Shown: positions 1-10,289 of the stretch, one piece after another
Numbering within the stretch: the first letter of the stretch is position 1
Layout of the letters: every line of letters begins with the position of its first letter
Source of the DNA: Amaurobius ferox
Lineage: Eukaryota; Arthropoda; Arachnida; Araneae; Amaurobiidae
Length of the DNA stretch: 64,000 nt
Reading direction: 5' to 3'
NCBI GenBank assembly: GCA_951213105.1
Contig: OX578140.1
Coordinates: 29,698,780-29,762,779 of the forward strand
Made by a program: the position numbers and the translations under genes
Notes under the pieces: generated by a model
The model's input: the letters and a program-made list of their open reading frames with translations, nothing else
Databases searched by the model: none
Told to the model about the DNA's origin: nothing

Positions 1-1470
1 TAGCTAATAAACGCAGTAAATAGGAAGGATTTTAACATTAAAAATAACAGTAATAAAATTAAAGAAGCTATAAATATTTATAAAATGTCAATAATTCTCA
101 ATCTTTTTGGTTTTCAATTTTATATCCTAGAAACCAAGAAAAGAACTTATAGCATTACAGCCAAGAAAATACTTTATAAATTTACGCAATTTTTGATCAA
201 GCAATATTTTCCGAGAGCAAGAGATACGAGATATGAGTCGGTGATTGACGAACGAGACATATGCTGTGACAATAACTGTGGTTTAAAGTGCAAATGTGAC
301 AATAACTGTGGTTTAAAGTGCAAATTCTAAATTTCTAAGATATAATTTTCATTTTCTAAAGGTACGATTATTCACCGTTATAATTACTCTGTAAAAATTC
401 ACTTAAAACGGATATGAACTTTTGCAGATAACTTTACAATAAATGCAAAAATTATGACATATATAAAACTTTTTAACGCTCGGAATTTCCACCTCTTTGT
501 TTTATATTTTGGCCTTTGGTTGCAGATGCTGGATAAGTGGGGTTATATGTATTATTTACTTAGAGGACGATTATTCAGAGGTTTGCATCCTTAATATCAG
601 GCCGTGCCGAGTATTCTGGATATTACTGTATTTTCATAAAACGGGAAGCAATTTACATAACATTTTTTAAATATCTAGTAACTATAAAAAAGTTTAAATA
701 ATATGACAGATATCAGTAAAAATTGAAAATAAAATTCATAAAAAAATATATAAACAAATAATTGATATGAATGCTTGGAACATGAGAAAAAAAAGTGTGA
801 AGAAAAGTGTGGAACAAATAACTAACCTAACGAACTTAGAGTCAGCCCTATATCTTTTTATCAGCCTGAAATAGCTCATAAAAAGAATAATTTATTTTGC
901 TTGTGAAACTTGTGAAACTGATTATGATGCACAAGGAACGAAATAATATGAGGTTAGAGCATCACACTGCTGATATTTTGTCATATAATTTTCGATGAGA
1001 AAAATCATTAATGAGTTGCGACCATGGAGGTAAAAAGGAAAGAGCTAAAACTTCGTGTTGAGAATACACCAAAATCGTTTGAGACAATAATTTTGATGAC
1101 GCTGACGTTTGAGACAATATAAGTCCCACCACATTGTATGTATTTCTGTAGCTAAAGGCTCATATTGAATGAATATTATTTATTTAAATTGTTAATTCCG
1201 CAGAAAAAAATTATTAGTGCAATGTAAATTTGAGCTCAAATAAACAAAACACAGAAACTTTCTGTGTAATCAAATTTATTTTTCTTCACATTGTATTTTT
1301 TCTTCATATTTTCTGTATCTATAGCTAGGAAAAATACTTTGAAAACACTTTACTTAAGATTAGAGAACTCTAATTTAAAATTAATCAAAAATACATGTAT
1401 AATGCCTTCCTATTGCGTCAATAGATTGACATTTTCAAGTTTATCATCCGTAGAATTGTTATTTCATTTT
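1..1470. other. AT-rich non-coding stretch with no gene recognised
   Basis: No convincing coding region, RNA gene or known repeat was recognised. The short reading frames are AT-rich and look random. The only structure seen is a 30-bp direct duplication near 265-325. Confidence 0.5.
265..325. repeat. 30-bp tandem duplication, 2 copies
   Basis: Two adjacent, essentially identical 30-bp units each contain AATAACTGTGGTTTAAAGTG. It is a local duplication. A short reading frame crosses it, but nothing suggests that the frame is a gene. Confidence 0.85.
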
Positions 1471-1479
1471 CTCTAACTC

Positions 1480-3110
1480 TATGGTGGGAATATTTTCTGT
1501 TGATAGCTTTGATAACCATGTGTCTGATTAGTTGTTACGGAAACATTGGGAAATTGACGGTTATTCGTAACATTTTAATTTTCGTAATACGCGCATTGAA
1601 CAGATACAAAGTTCTCTCGTAATCGGATGTATTGCCGAATACTCTCAATAGACAACGCATATAAAGAGACAGAATGTTATAAATGTCATGTTCAACAAAT
1701 TATAACAATATGCCATTGTCAAAAATCTTTTTGAGTAAATTCAGTTCTGCTATAAACTTCAACTACAAGGTATTGTTTATGTTTACACACGTTTTAGTAA
1801 TTCACTGTATTCACTATATTAACAATCAATAAATGTTTCTCAAAAGTAATACATAATATTACTTTCTAAAACATAGTTTCATCGGTTAAAAATATTGCAT
1901 ACACATATTTTTACCGTCTACACAGAGTGGTATCAATTTTATGTTTAGCCATTTTAATAGGAAATCTGAACTGAAGTTTGATGACATAATGAATTTGAAT
2001 TTAAATTTCTGGATAATTGCTAAAACTCTGTCATTTCTACTATTTTTATACATGGAATTAACTCTCCGAAATAAGATGGAAGTTAAAAAAATGTTAATAA
2101 AAGTGCTGCAATACCAACGTATCTGACTGCATTTTCCATTCACCTGTTTGTCGTTGCCTTGTATATTTTCTTTACATCAGGTAAGCGTATCTTGGTTAGA
2201 ACGACTTGTTTAGTAATAAACTTCTTTATTCTAGCACTACGATTTGTTATGCTATTCAAGAAGAAGAAATTGAAGGAAGCATCAAGCATTGTAAAATGTT
2301 AGCCGATAAGTTCATTGCCCCAACCGTTCATCAGATCCCTTCCTTTCAAATGTGCACTAGGCTTAATTTTTCCTGGGATGGTAAGCCTTTATCACACATC
2401 TGCAGGCACGAGCCATCAAATTTTGCATTATTTCTGACGGGTGCTTTTTAAACAAAATATCTGAAATTCCACATTTTCAGTATTCTTGTGTGTATATTTC
2501 ATATGACTCTCATGCTAAACACAGTTTCTTTTCCCACTATTGTAGCCATTCTATTTTGCTTTATATGCATTTCTTTCGAACAAACGCAGTTGAGAATATT
2601 TCTTTGCCACCTCCAAAAAATAAAAAGATGCCCCACTTCTCAAAATATAAGAATATGTATCATTTATATTCGGCACTAAAAATAGTTACACTCAAATCGA
2701 AGATGCAGTTTTTCTAAATGCATTTATAATCTATAGTCATTTAGTAACAATGTTGTTATATTTTATACACATGCATTACATAGATTACGGCATAAGAGAG
2801 GACCTCATTATTTCCTCAACGATGATTGCATTTGTGGTAATTCAGATAACCGTCTTGTGTTTTACCGGATAGAAGATTACAGACACTTGGCGAAAGCTCC
2901 ATGGTGTTGTACAAGATTGCATAAATGCCTGCAATTAATACCATTCCATTTTAAGCGTCCAGGATTCGTTGAGTTTATTAGCAATTTTGGATGGCACTAA
3001 AATGAATATGTCCTTCACATTATGGGGGATTTCTGATTTAAATAAAATCCTTTTAATAAAAACGACCGGACTCGTAATAACATTTGGTTTTCTTATGCAA
3101 TAAGATGTGA
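1480..3110 (+). pseudogene. Decayed gustatory-receptor-like (7-TM chemoreceptor) gene
   Basis: Several hydrophobic, exon-like patches lie in order on the plus strand but in different frames with stops. The first, about 1941-2126, translates from MFSHFNRKSELKF and ends in a basic stretch (NKMEVKKMLIKVLQ). A membrane-like patch near 2118-2163 (YLTAFSIHLFVVALYIFFTS) follows in a shifted frame and is followed directly by a GTAAG donor-like sequence. About 2730-2930 gives another membrane segment (STMIAFVVIQITVLCF) and is broken by a TAG stop. About 2990-3105, after an AG acceptor-like site, gives a C-terminal piece (SFTLWGISDLNK, then TTGLVITFGFLMQ and a stop). That last piece resembles the final helix of arthropod gustatory receptors, where a TY-hydrophobic-QF type ending is typical. 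Exon order, splice-like borders and hydrophobicity fit this family; the frameshift and stops indicate decay. Family assignment is by eye and uncertain. Related, more degraded sequence recurs at 12-14.1 kb. Confidence 0.42.
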
Positions 3111-3616
3111 TTTTATTTACTGCTTTTTTAAAGCATAAACCGTTTGAAAATAGTGCTATTATGAATGTACTTAAACAGCCTTATTTCTACAGCGTTTGAC
3201 TTCATATTGCAATATTGGTAAATATATATATTGAAATCAATATACTGCCTTTGAATTGAAAGTTTTTGATAGACAATTTTGCTTAATATGCATGAAGTGA
3301 ATAAAACGTTGTATAATGAGCACTGGTCGGATTGCTCAATCGGCTAAGTAATTATCTCCAGATCAAGACGTTGAAGAGTAATAACATTTGGTGTTCTTAT
3401 GCAATGTGATTTTATTTACTGTTTATTTAAGGCACAAACCGTTTTAAAAAAGTGCGATTATGAATGTACTGAAAAAGTTTTATTACTACAGTGGTTGACT
3501 TCCTATTGCAATATTGGCAAATCTATATCTTGAAATCAATATACTGCATTTTAATTGAATGCTTTTGACAGACCATTTTGCTAAAATGCATGAAGTACAT
3601 AAAACGTGGTATGGCC
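3078..3616 (+). repeat. ~302-bp tandem duplication of the receptor-like gene tail
   Basis: The segment beginning TAATAACATTTGGT at about 3075 recurs at about 3378 and is alignable for about 240 bp, including ATTATGAATGTACT and the end near ATGAAGT..ATAAAACGT. The two copies are joined by a 63-bp tRNA-like piece. The second copy is followed by a foreign insertion at about 3617. The repeat starts inside the last exon-like patch of the receptor-like pseudogene, so gene sequence was duplicated as well. Confidence 0.8.
3322..3385 (+). repeat. tRNA-like (SINE-head-like) spacer, copy 1
   Basis: It reads GAGCACTGGTCGGATTGCTC, then a CAATCGGCTAAG motif and CTCCAGATCAAGACG. This resembles the D-arm and anticodon arm of a tRNA, but no acceptor-stem pairing or intact B box is visible. 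A second copy lies at 5006-5070. It is probably a tRNA-derived SINE fragment rather than a gene. Confidence 0.4.
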
Positions 3617-3867
3617 CTCACAGCAAAGATCGTCACATGTGTGACAGTGACGTAGTAGTCACGTGACACCTTAGTCACAATGTGACATAATATTTGTGAA
3701 TCTGTGCGACGTTACGTATTAGTAACTTTACAACTTCATTGTGATTATATTCTGTAACGTTTCCACAGTTTAATTAACACGTAACAATGTGACTACATTA
3801 CAATGGCAATTACAATGTGACGTCACGAACAAGTTAATATGCGACGTCACAAACGACTATGAAAATG

Positions 3868-4869
3868 CTCATAGAGTTTCGTCCAGAACAGAGCACCAGG
3901 CCCGAAGCGCCTTTAATCTCCAATCTCTAGGTGTGGTTCTTATCTTCATACTGTGACATTATTTCATTGGTCCATAGTTGGAGGTTCGAGGTTTTTGATT
4001 TACTGTTTTTATTATTTGTCCTAGCTCCTAGTGTGGCAGTTTGTTGCACATTAAGAGTTTAAGCAGTTTGGGGGAGTTGATGCAGATCTGAGGGTAACCT
4101 AGCATTTTAGCAGTTTAGGATTTTAAACATTTTGTAGAAAACCAAAGATCGCGAGTTTTCGTTAATATCAACTGATTAAGGTGGGACGTTCCTAGTACCG
4201 AATATCAAAGTTAAGTACCGAGCGGGGTCTCTTACGAGATTTAGCCTTGCGATGATCATAGTCATGCAGATTAAATAATAGTTCATTTGGGACAGATAGC
4301 AGATTTTTGTAGAATTTAAGCGCTAGCTTTTTGATTTGGGCTCTAACAGTTTTTATTTTGAAGTCTTTCCTAATTACCGAGTTTCTTAAGTATCTAGGGG
4401 CTTTCCTTATAATCCTTAGGGTTTTGTTTTGTCTTGTCTCTAATAAGTCTATGGTAGTTTTACAGGCATATCCCCATACGGGTGCTGCATACAGCATTCC
4501 CGGGCAGATGACCGATTTATAAATTAGGAGTTTATTTTGATAACTTAGATTTCCGTTTCCTATCATTGGGTATAAGGCTCCTATGGTTATATACGCTTTT
4601 TTGATTATGTTCGTTACGTGCAGTTTCCAAGTTAGGTGGGAGTCTATCGTTACACCTAGGTATTTAGTAGATTTTTCCGCTTTTAGGGCATGGTTGTTTA
4701 TGTACAGAGGAGGCGGAGGTTTACGTTTTCTTGAGAAATAAATCCAATGACATTTATTGGGATTTAATTTTATTCGCCATTTTTCCAGCCATGTTTGGAG
4801 TATGTCTAAGTGTTGTTGTAGCTGTCTGTGCATTACTGAGACGTAAGGGTGTTTTGCAAGTATCGCGCT
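3868..4869 (-). mobile_element. 5'-truncated Jockey-like LINE with 10-bp target-site duplication
   Basis: A 1,002-bp minus-strand block is flanked by the direct repeat TATGAAAATG (3858-3867 and 4870-4879), as expected of target-primed reverse transcription. It contains the end of a reverse transcriptase frame at 4192-4869 and about 320 bp of 3' untranslated sequence. Truncation falls immediately after the catalytic YADD position, so the palm catalytic aspartates are absent and the copy is dead on arrival. The enclosing GTCAC-rich element was therefore present before this LINE landed. Confidence 0.85.
4192..4869 (-). pseudogene. Reverse transcriptase C-terminal fragment, Jockey-like LINE
   Basis: The open frame runs on upstream to 4935, but only the part inside the target-site duplications is LINE. 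It starts as AILAKHP, the residues that normally follow YADDT in Jockey-type reverse transcriptases. It continues with LQQHLDILQTWLEKWRIKLN and NPNKC (end of palm), then KSTKYLGVTIDSHLTW (the family's Y-LGV--D--L-W motif), then VICPGMLYAAPVWG (thumb) and the ETRQNKTLRIIRKAPRYLRN region near the C terminus. The frame is intact for about 225 codons, so the insertion is not ancient. The polymerase active site is missing, so no activity is expected. Confidence 0.85.
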
Positions 4870-5005
4870 TATGAAAATGACCAAAATGACTTCGCTGTGA
4901 CCTCGATATGACATTGCTGAGACGTACTGCGACATCCTGTGACGTCACAAAGTCACAGTGTGACGTAAATCTTACGTCACTGTGAAAAAAAAATGTTGTT
5001 CGGGG

Positions 5006-5070
5006 ATGAGCACCGGCTGGATTGCTCTGTCTGTAAAGTAATTACCTCTGGATCGAGACGTCGAAGAGTA
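5006..5070 (+). repeat. tRNA-like (SINE-head-like) spacer, copy 2
   Basis: Second copy of the unit at 3322-3385, about 80% identical by eye (GAGCACCGGCTGGATTGCTC, then AAGTAATTACCTCTGGATCG). It starts exactly where the GTCAC-rich insertion ends. Confidence 0.5.
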
Positions 5071-5289
5071 CTTTGAATAAAACTAAGTAATCAGTGATGT
5101 TGTTGATTCTGTTGGTCTGAACTTTTATTAAACACGCCAAGCATATACATATTGAATAATTAAACTTACTCCTTTGAAATTATATTGCACAGCTAAATTA
5201 ACCATATGTGTTTGTCACAAAAAAATTTCTCTGCAGAACTGAGAAAAATGATATCTGCGGTAAATATTAATATTGGTTAAACTTTCTTA

Positions 5290-5610
5290 GAATTCCTCAA
5301 CAAGTTTTCTAAGAACTTCAAAATGAAAGCAATCTTATAATTTCAAAATTAAAGCTTTCCAATAATTCTAAAATTAAAGTATTCCAATAATTTCAAAGCC
5401 AAAGCTTTTCTAGAAACTCAAATTTTAAGCTTTCGAAGAATTTCCCATTTCAATCCTTCAAGAAATTCCCATTAAATCTTTTCAAGATATAATGTATTTC
5501 ATATTAAAAATATTAAAGGTTTTCCAAGCATTTTTACAATTAAGGCTTTATAAGATAATCAAAATGAAAGTTTTAAAAGAGTTTCAAAATCAAACCTTTC
5601 AAAGAATGTT
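5290..5610. repeat. Degenerate tandem array, unit about 35 bp
   Basis: There are repeated variants of CTTTCCAATAATTTCAAA followed by ATTAAAG. Spacing is roughly 33-37 bp and decays towards 5600. A short open frame at 5492-5686 overlaps it and is not considered a gene. Confidence 0.6.
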
Positions 5611-5735
5611 AGAGGAATGTAAGAATCTTCCTGAGGTAACTACATTTTACCTATCAGGAAAATTAAATCGAGTTTCACCTTTATAGTAGATTCACACACG
5701 AGTTTTTCTTCTATTCTTCTATACATTGGATTTTT

Positions 5736-6728
5736 AATACTTTGCAACATAGTTGAAAAGTGCTTATGAATTTGCTCATTCTGTCTCTCTTGTCTGTCTA
5801 TCCGTTCGCACGATAACTGAAGTAAAAATGACTTTATCTAAATGAAATTTCAGTATGTTGTTGAGACGGTCTGTGGGACATATAGAAATGTAAATAAATA
5901 ATATCACCCAATTAGTTTTGTATTGAACCCGGGTTGAAAAAGTGACATACATTGAACCCTATCAGACCTAATATTTCAAACATTTCGTTATTGAAGTTAA
6001 TATTCACAAATTGCTTCGAAACTGTTAAGAAATATTCAAATTATCCTATAAAGTATATAAAAAAAATCTCAGCAAAATATGTTTGGATGTGTTTTAAATA
6101 AAAATTAAAATATTAATTACACCCATATAATAAAAAGATCACGTAACCCACTTCAAAATAATATATGTTGTCATCCATCTTGTGTCAAAATCGTGATTTG
6201 TAAAGTTCTTTTTAATTTATATTGAGTGTTGCGCCCGTCCTAAAAGCGCTTTATTTTTGCGTATTTTCTGTGCATCTATATCCTGCGCCAACGCAATTAT
6301 AATATATTTTAGTTTAAATCACCATCAAACTTTGATTATCTCTGCAACGAAGCCTAATTTTAATGTGTGCAGAATGTAAACAAGTGATTGTAAGATGAGT
6401 TGTGTAGAAATTGCTAAACTGTAGAAATTGTTTTTACACAAAATTATGTAGCTCTGGAGTCTGGAATAAAAGTGATATGAATGAAATATTCATTGCTTTT
6501 GTACAGGGAACCAGACGATTTATATTTCGATGACATCATTTGAATAAAGTTCATTATTTTCGATAAAGTTTGAAGTTTTCAAATATAATAAATTACTGTA
6601 GTACTGTGATCATTTAGAATATATCAGCACTGAATGTGTCGCATTTTAGATATGTTTAAATAAAATTGCATTTCTGTTGGAAAGTGTTTCATAATCAATG
6701 CTTTATGCAGAATTGATCTTTTTTGTTA
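5736..6728 (+). mobile_element. Family-A repeat (Helentron/DINE-like), copy 1
   Basis: It opens with a hairpin-prone block (CTTTGCAACATAGTTGAAAAG), followed by a short CTGT/CTCT microsatellite, GCACGATAACTG, then GAACCCGGGTTGAAAA. It ends near GAAAGTGTTTCATAATCAAT and TTGATCTTTTTTGTT. The same order occurs at 38.75, 44.4 (inverted), 51.3 and 52.6 kb. No protein is encoded. The terminal hairpin followed by a microsatellite resembles non-autonomous Helentron-type elements; that assignment is inferred. Confidence 0.7.
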
Positions 6729-7080
6729 CTTAAATGAAGCAGAAAATTTAAACAGCATTTACATAATAAAATATCAAATCAGATACATATTCCATTTTAT
6801 TTCAAAATACAAAAGCCGAATTACAGCTTCGAGAGAATCCAAAATGGGAAATGCATATATTTCACTATGTTTTTAAAATGTTCTGTATTAGGAATGCGAT
6901 CAGTTTTTCTTACAGATAAATCATAACTAAATATAGAAATCCTCAAAACAGTTTAATAAATATTATCTAGAAGAACACACATTTTCTGATCCGTAATAAA
7001 ATTTATTTTTGAATTTTCCTTACTTTAAGTGTTTCAAAATATTCAGAGTCCATTACGCGACAGAAAGAGGTTTAAATGCC

Positions 7081-8350
7081 GCCCCAGTAGCTCAACCGTA
7101 GTAGAGCGTCGGCTAGCCATTACGGAGATCTGTTTTTACCTTCCCTGCAATACAGTGTAATGTATAGGGAAAGTATTGGAATCATGTCGATAATCATAAC
7201 TCGTGTTTTCGATGGATCTACACGTTTTGGGACCTCTAGAATACGAAAACACTAGTTTTAGCGTGACGTCTGTGTGTTTGTCTGTCTGAGCAATATAGGT
7301 ATCCACTCTAACTCAAAAACTAATGGACCAAATTTCATACAATTTGGTGGGTAAGTCACTTGTGTGTGACCCTTGTACTGATTAACTTTTGGTACGATTT
7401 GGGATAAAATAACCCGTCTGTTTTTGCAAACTGGCCGGCAAAAATTGCTATATCCACTCTAGCTGAAAACTAATAGGTCAAATTTTGCAAATTTTAGTAG
7501 ATGACTCTGGTGCTGATTAGATTTTGGTACGTTTCGGAAAAAAATAACCTACCATTTTTTTGCGAAATGGTCCACAAAAATCGTCAAAATCTAAAATGAA
7601 AATCTACGTATGCTGAAATATATCAATTAAATGCTTGTTTAATACGTAATTTTTAAAGATGAAAAGAATAAGACCAACTCCATTACACTAGAACTAGCCG
7701 TTTTAGAGACATTTTATTGTTTTCGCATTTTCGCTACGCCACCTTTGAAAATAAGCCCAGTTACCAAATGGGAACGAAAATTAAATTAAAAGTGCAAGTT
7801 CAGTGCACTTTTAAACAATTATGGGTGTTATTTGGTGCATATAAACTCAATAGAATGCATTACTGAAGAAATAAAGGGAACGTGAATATGAGTCTGCAAG
7901 GATAGTCATATGCTGCCCACATCAGATTTTTTTAGGATCCCTTGGGTGAAGATTGTTTACTATGACGCAAGAACAAAGTAACGCTGTACGTTAGTGCAAG
8001 GATGTCGGATGTCTAAAAGTAATCGTGATACGACTAATACGGATTCATTGGACTCTGGTATATTGAGCGCCAATTTCAAATCGGGAGGTCAAAGTCCAAG
8101 CAGGAAGCTAAAATGAAGGGTAAAAATAGCAGCAGGAGGTAACCTGAGGTAAAAAAATGGTGTTCAGTAAAATTGTCAGTTGCACATAAATCTGATATTA
8201 GAGTGTGAAGAATGCGGAGTCCACTTCGATTAAGAGCTTGCAATTGCATCCCAGTACGAAGTTACGGCAGAGCGTCAGCTGGGCAGTATGAAAATTTGAT
8301 TTCAGAGGTTGTGGTAGCCGGGTTCTTTATAAACACTCCACATTAAACTA
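7081..8350 (+). repeat. tRNA-headed SINE unit split by a family-B element, with a second head
   Basis: 7083-7132 carries a tRNA-like head (CCAGTAGCTCAACCGTAGTA, then GAGCGTCGGCT) that stops at the B-box position. The matching unit resumes at about 7934 (GGATCCCTTGGGTGAAGATT) after 800 bp of family B. The body (GATATTGAGC..CGATTTCAAAT type sequence) and a second degraded head (near 8250-8350, GGCAGAGCGTCAGCTGGGCA) match the tandem SINE at 41.6-42.1 kb, which shows the uninterrupted order. Confidence 0.65.
7133..7933 (+). mobile_element. Family-B repeat (Helentron/DINE-like), copy 1, inserted in a SINE
   Basis: It starts with CCTTCCCTGCAATACAGTG and then a mirrored AGGGAAAGT, forming a terminal hairpin. 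Next come TTTTCGATGGATCTACACG, a GACGTCTGTGTGTTTGTCTG microsatellite, and two repeats of the CAAATTTC...AATTTGGT block. It ends with GCCCACATCAGATTTTTTT. No protein is encoded. Clean disruption of a SINE unit shows that this family is mobile. Plus orientation here means the hairpin is on the left; in a Helentron reading the hairpin is the 3' end. Confidence 0.75.
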
Positions 8351-8555
8351 TAGAGAAGTAAACCTTAACAGACACCTTATCTGGACTGTATTATACTATT
8401 TATTTCCTTTCTAAAAGAAAATGCCAAAACCCAATTTTTGTTGACTTTAAAAACGCAATCTCTTTAACTAGTGATGATAATTAGAAAATACATTGTTACA
8501 TTTCTTCTGTCGATCTGTTTACCCAAGAGATTAAACTGGTGCTGAAAAGACTGCT

Positions 8556-8715
8556 TACAAAATTGTTACAATCTTTTAACTGTGAACAAAATTGTTTACA
8601 ATATTTTAACTGTAAACAAATTTTTTTACAATCTTTTAACTGTAAACAAAATTGTTTACAATCTTTCAACTGTAAACAAAATTGTTTACAATCTTTTAAC
8701 CGTAAACAAAATTGA
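8556..8715 (+). repeat. 30-bp minisatellite, about 5 copies
   Basis: The unit AACTGTAAACAAAATTGTTT plus ACAATCTTTT is repeated about five times with few changes. Because the period is a multiple of three it gives an in-frame repeat (NKIVYNLLTV), but the frame is short, starts within the array and lacks gene context. Confidence 0.9.
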
Positions 8716-8903
8716 GATGTATTTGCTACAAAGGAAATTCCACTATTTCATTTTTTATGTGAATAACATCTATGGTTTGGAGATCTCTGGTTAAAATTGG
8801 AGTTTTATGAAAAATGTAAACACTTTGGTCGCAATTATATCTCCTAACCTAATAAATGGAAATGTAAATAATTTTTAATTGTTTTGTAGGACATGGTTCT
8901 CAT

Positions 8904-8906
<3 letters not shown>

Positions 8907-8983
<77 letters not shown>
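8907..8983. repeat. (TA)n microsatellite
   Basis: Perfect TA dinucleotide run of about 38 units. Confidence 0.97.
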
Positions 8984-8986
<3 letters not shown>

Positions 8987-9552
8987 TTACAATATTTTAA
9001 ACATTTCAATTTTCTTGTCAGAACGAATTTTTGCTTCCATTTGCTCCCTTTCAATGGGGAATATTTTCTAAACTATAAAATATAGATATAAACAGTAAGG
9101 AATAGAAGTATTCAGTTGGAAATTCAGTTTCAAAATCAATAAGTTATTTTACATAGACATTATAAATTGCTAGAAATTTCATTGTCAATTTCAAGAAGAT
9201 TAAAATTTTTCAAGATTTTAATGCTTATATCTCAACTAAAAGAAACAGTAAACAGTAATTTGTAGCCCGGTAGCTTTTTAAATCCCTACAACCTACAAGG
9301 ATATATAAGTGAATTTAGAATCAGATCTTTAGCTTTAGAAATATAGTGGTTACAATTTCAATATCTTAATATTTTGCATCATTTTGAGGATGTGATTCTA
9401 ATTTCGATTTTGAACCGTTTCGAAAATGTCTACAGAAGCCAAACTATTCACAAAGGAAAATGTTATTCACTCAAAACCATTTCGACTCCATCAAACTGAA
9501 ACATCAAACATCAACTGATTTTTTTTTTCATTTGAAGACATAAAACTTTCCG

Positions 9553-9976
9553 TACCTTTAAAAAGTTTTCTTTTAATCCTTTGCTTACGAATGGGACAGC
9601 GACCATCCCAAACGAAGAACCTCTAAAAAATACAGGTATTTGACATGCCCTATCCCAAACAGTTCGATCCCCCTTTGCAGACGCCATGGACGCCAATGTC
9701 TGCAAAAGGGGATGCAAAGCCAAAATACACATTTGAATTCCAGAAAGAATATCACTGTGCACTTTGACAACCATTGTAGACGTTACAGCATACTGTCTGC
9801 CATAGTGCTACAGCATACTGTCTGCCATAGTGCTACAGCATACTGTCTGCCATAACCTGGGGATCGATCTGTTTGGGATAGGGTATGTGAAATACCTGTT
9901 ATTTTGAGAGGTTCTTTGTTTGGGATTGATGTTGTGCCACCTGTAAGTAAAAGTTTAAAAGAAAACTTTTAAAGAC
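9553..9976. mobile_element. Fold-back element 1, with foreign DNA in the loop
   Basis: The left arm (9553-9675: TTTGCTTACGAATGGGACAG, then CCAAACGAAGAACCTC and CCCTATCCCAAACAG) is mirrored at about 9866-9976. Pairing includes the flanking TTTAAAAAGTTTTCTTTTA against TAAAAGAAAACTTTTAAA. The loop holds a ~75-bp segment (9716-9791) nearly identical to 10914-10990, and a 25-bp tandem repeat at 9788-9855. Related arms occur at 9976-10158 and 40485-40932. It is a non-coding, MITE or fold-back type transposon; the family is unnamed. Confidence 0.75.
9788..9855. repeat. 25-bp tandem repeat, about 2.8 copies
   Basis: TACAGCATACTGTCTGCCAT followed by AGTGC is repeated almost perfectly inside the loop of fold-back element 1. 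Confidence 0.95.
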
Positions 9977-10158
9977 AGGTATTTGGCATACCGTATCCCA
10001 AACAGTTCCATCCCCTTTGCAGGCATTGGTGTCGTTATATGCCAATGTCTGCAAAGGGGGATCGAGAACTGTTTGGGATAGTGTATGCCAAATACCTGCC
10101 TTTTTGATAGGTTCTTCGTTTGGGATGGACGCTGTCCCACCCGCAAGCAAAAGGTTAA
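9976..10158. mobile_element. Fold-back element 2, short-loop copy
   Basis: The left arm (GACAGGTATTTGGCATACCG, TATCCCAAACAGTT, CCCCTTTGCAGGCATTGG) pairs with the right arm (CCAATGTCTGCAAAGGGGGA, CTGTTTGGGATAG, CCAAATACCTGCC) across about 15 nt. The right end continues to GTCCCACCCGCAAGCAAAAG, the same terminus as the element at 40.5 kb. The left outer end is missing. It abuts fold-back element 1 head to tail. Confidence 0.75.
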
Positions 10159-10289
10159 TCCGAAACACTAGATTTTAACCACGGTGATCTTTCCACCATC
10201 TGCAAGTTCCACTTATTTCCAAAATATTCATTTCTTGGCCTTTTGATTCATAGTCGTTTTCGACGTAACGAATAGGGATGCCATAACAT

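Larger units (their letters stand above)
3615..5005. mobile_element. GTCAC/GTGAC-rich MITE-like insertion carrying a nested LINE
   Basis: Both flanks of this block are crowded with GTCAC and GTGAC pentamers in both orientations (about 3625-3850 and 4900-4985). Left of it the tandem copy stops at GTGGTATGG; right of it the unit resumes at GAGCACCGGCTGG. Copy 1 of the tandem unit shows the uninterrupted junction, so this block is an insertion. The ends CCCTCACAGCA and (reverse complement) CCCCGAACAACA are weakly alike. Excluding the LINE at 3868-4869 it is about 380 bp. The superfamily is not assignable by eye. Confidence 0.55.

Noticed and set aside
8582..8794. A repeat protein with NKIVYNLLTV units
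   Set aside because: The open frame is a by-product of a 30-bp minisatellite; there is no start context, no flanking exon and no known family.
8879..9085. A 68-codon frame with a long IYIYIY run
   Set aside because: It is translation of a (TA)n microsatellite.
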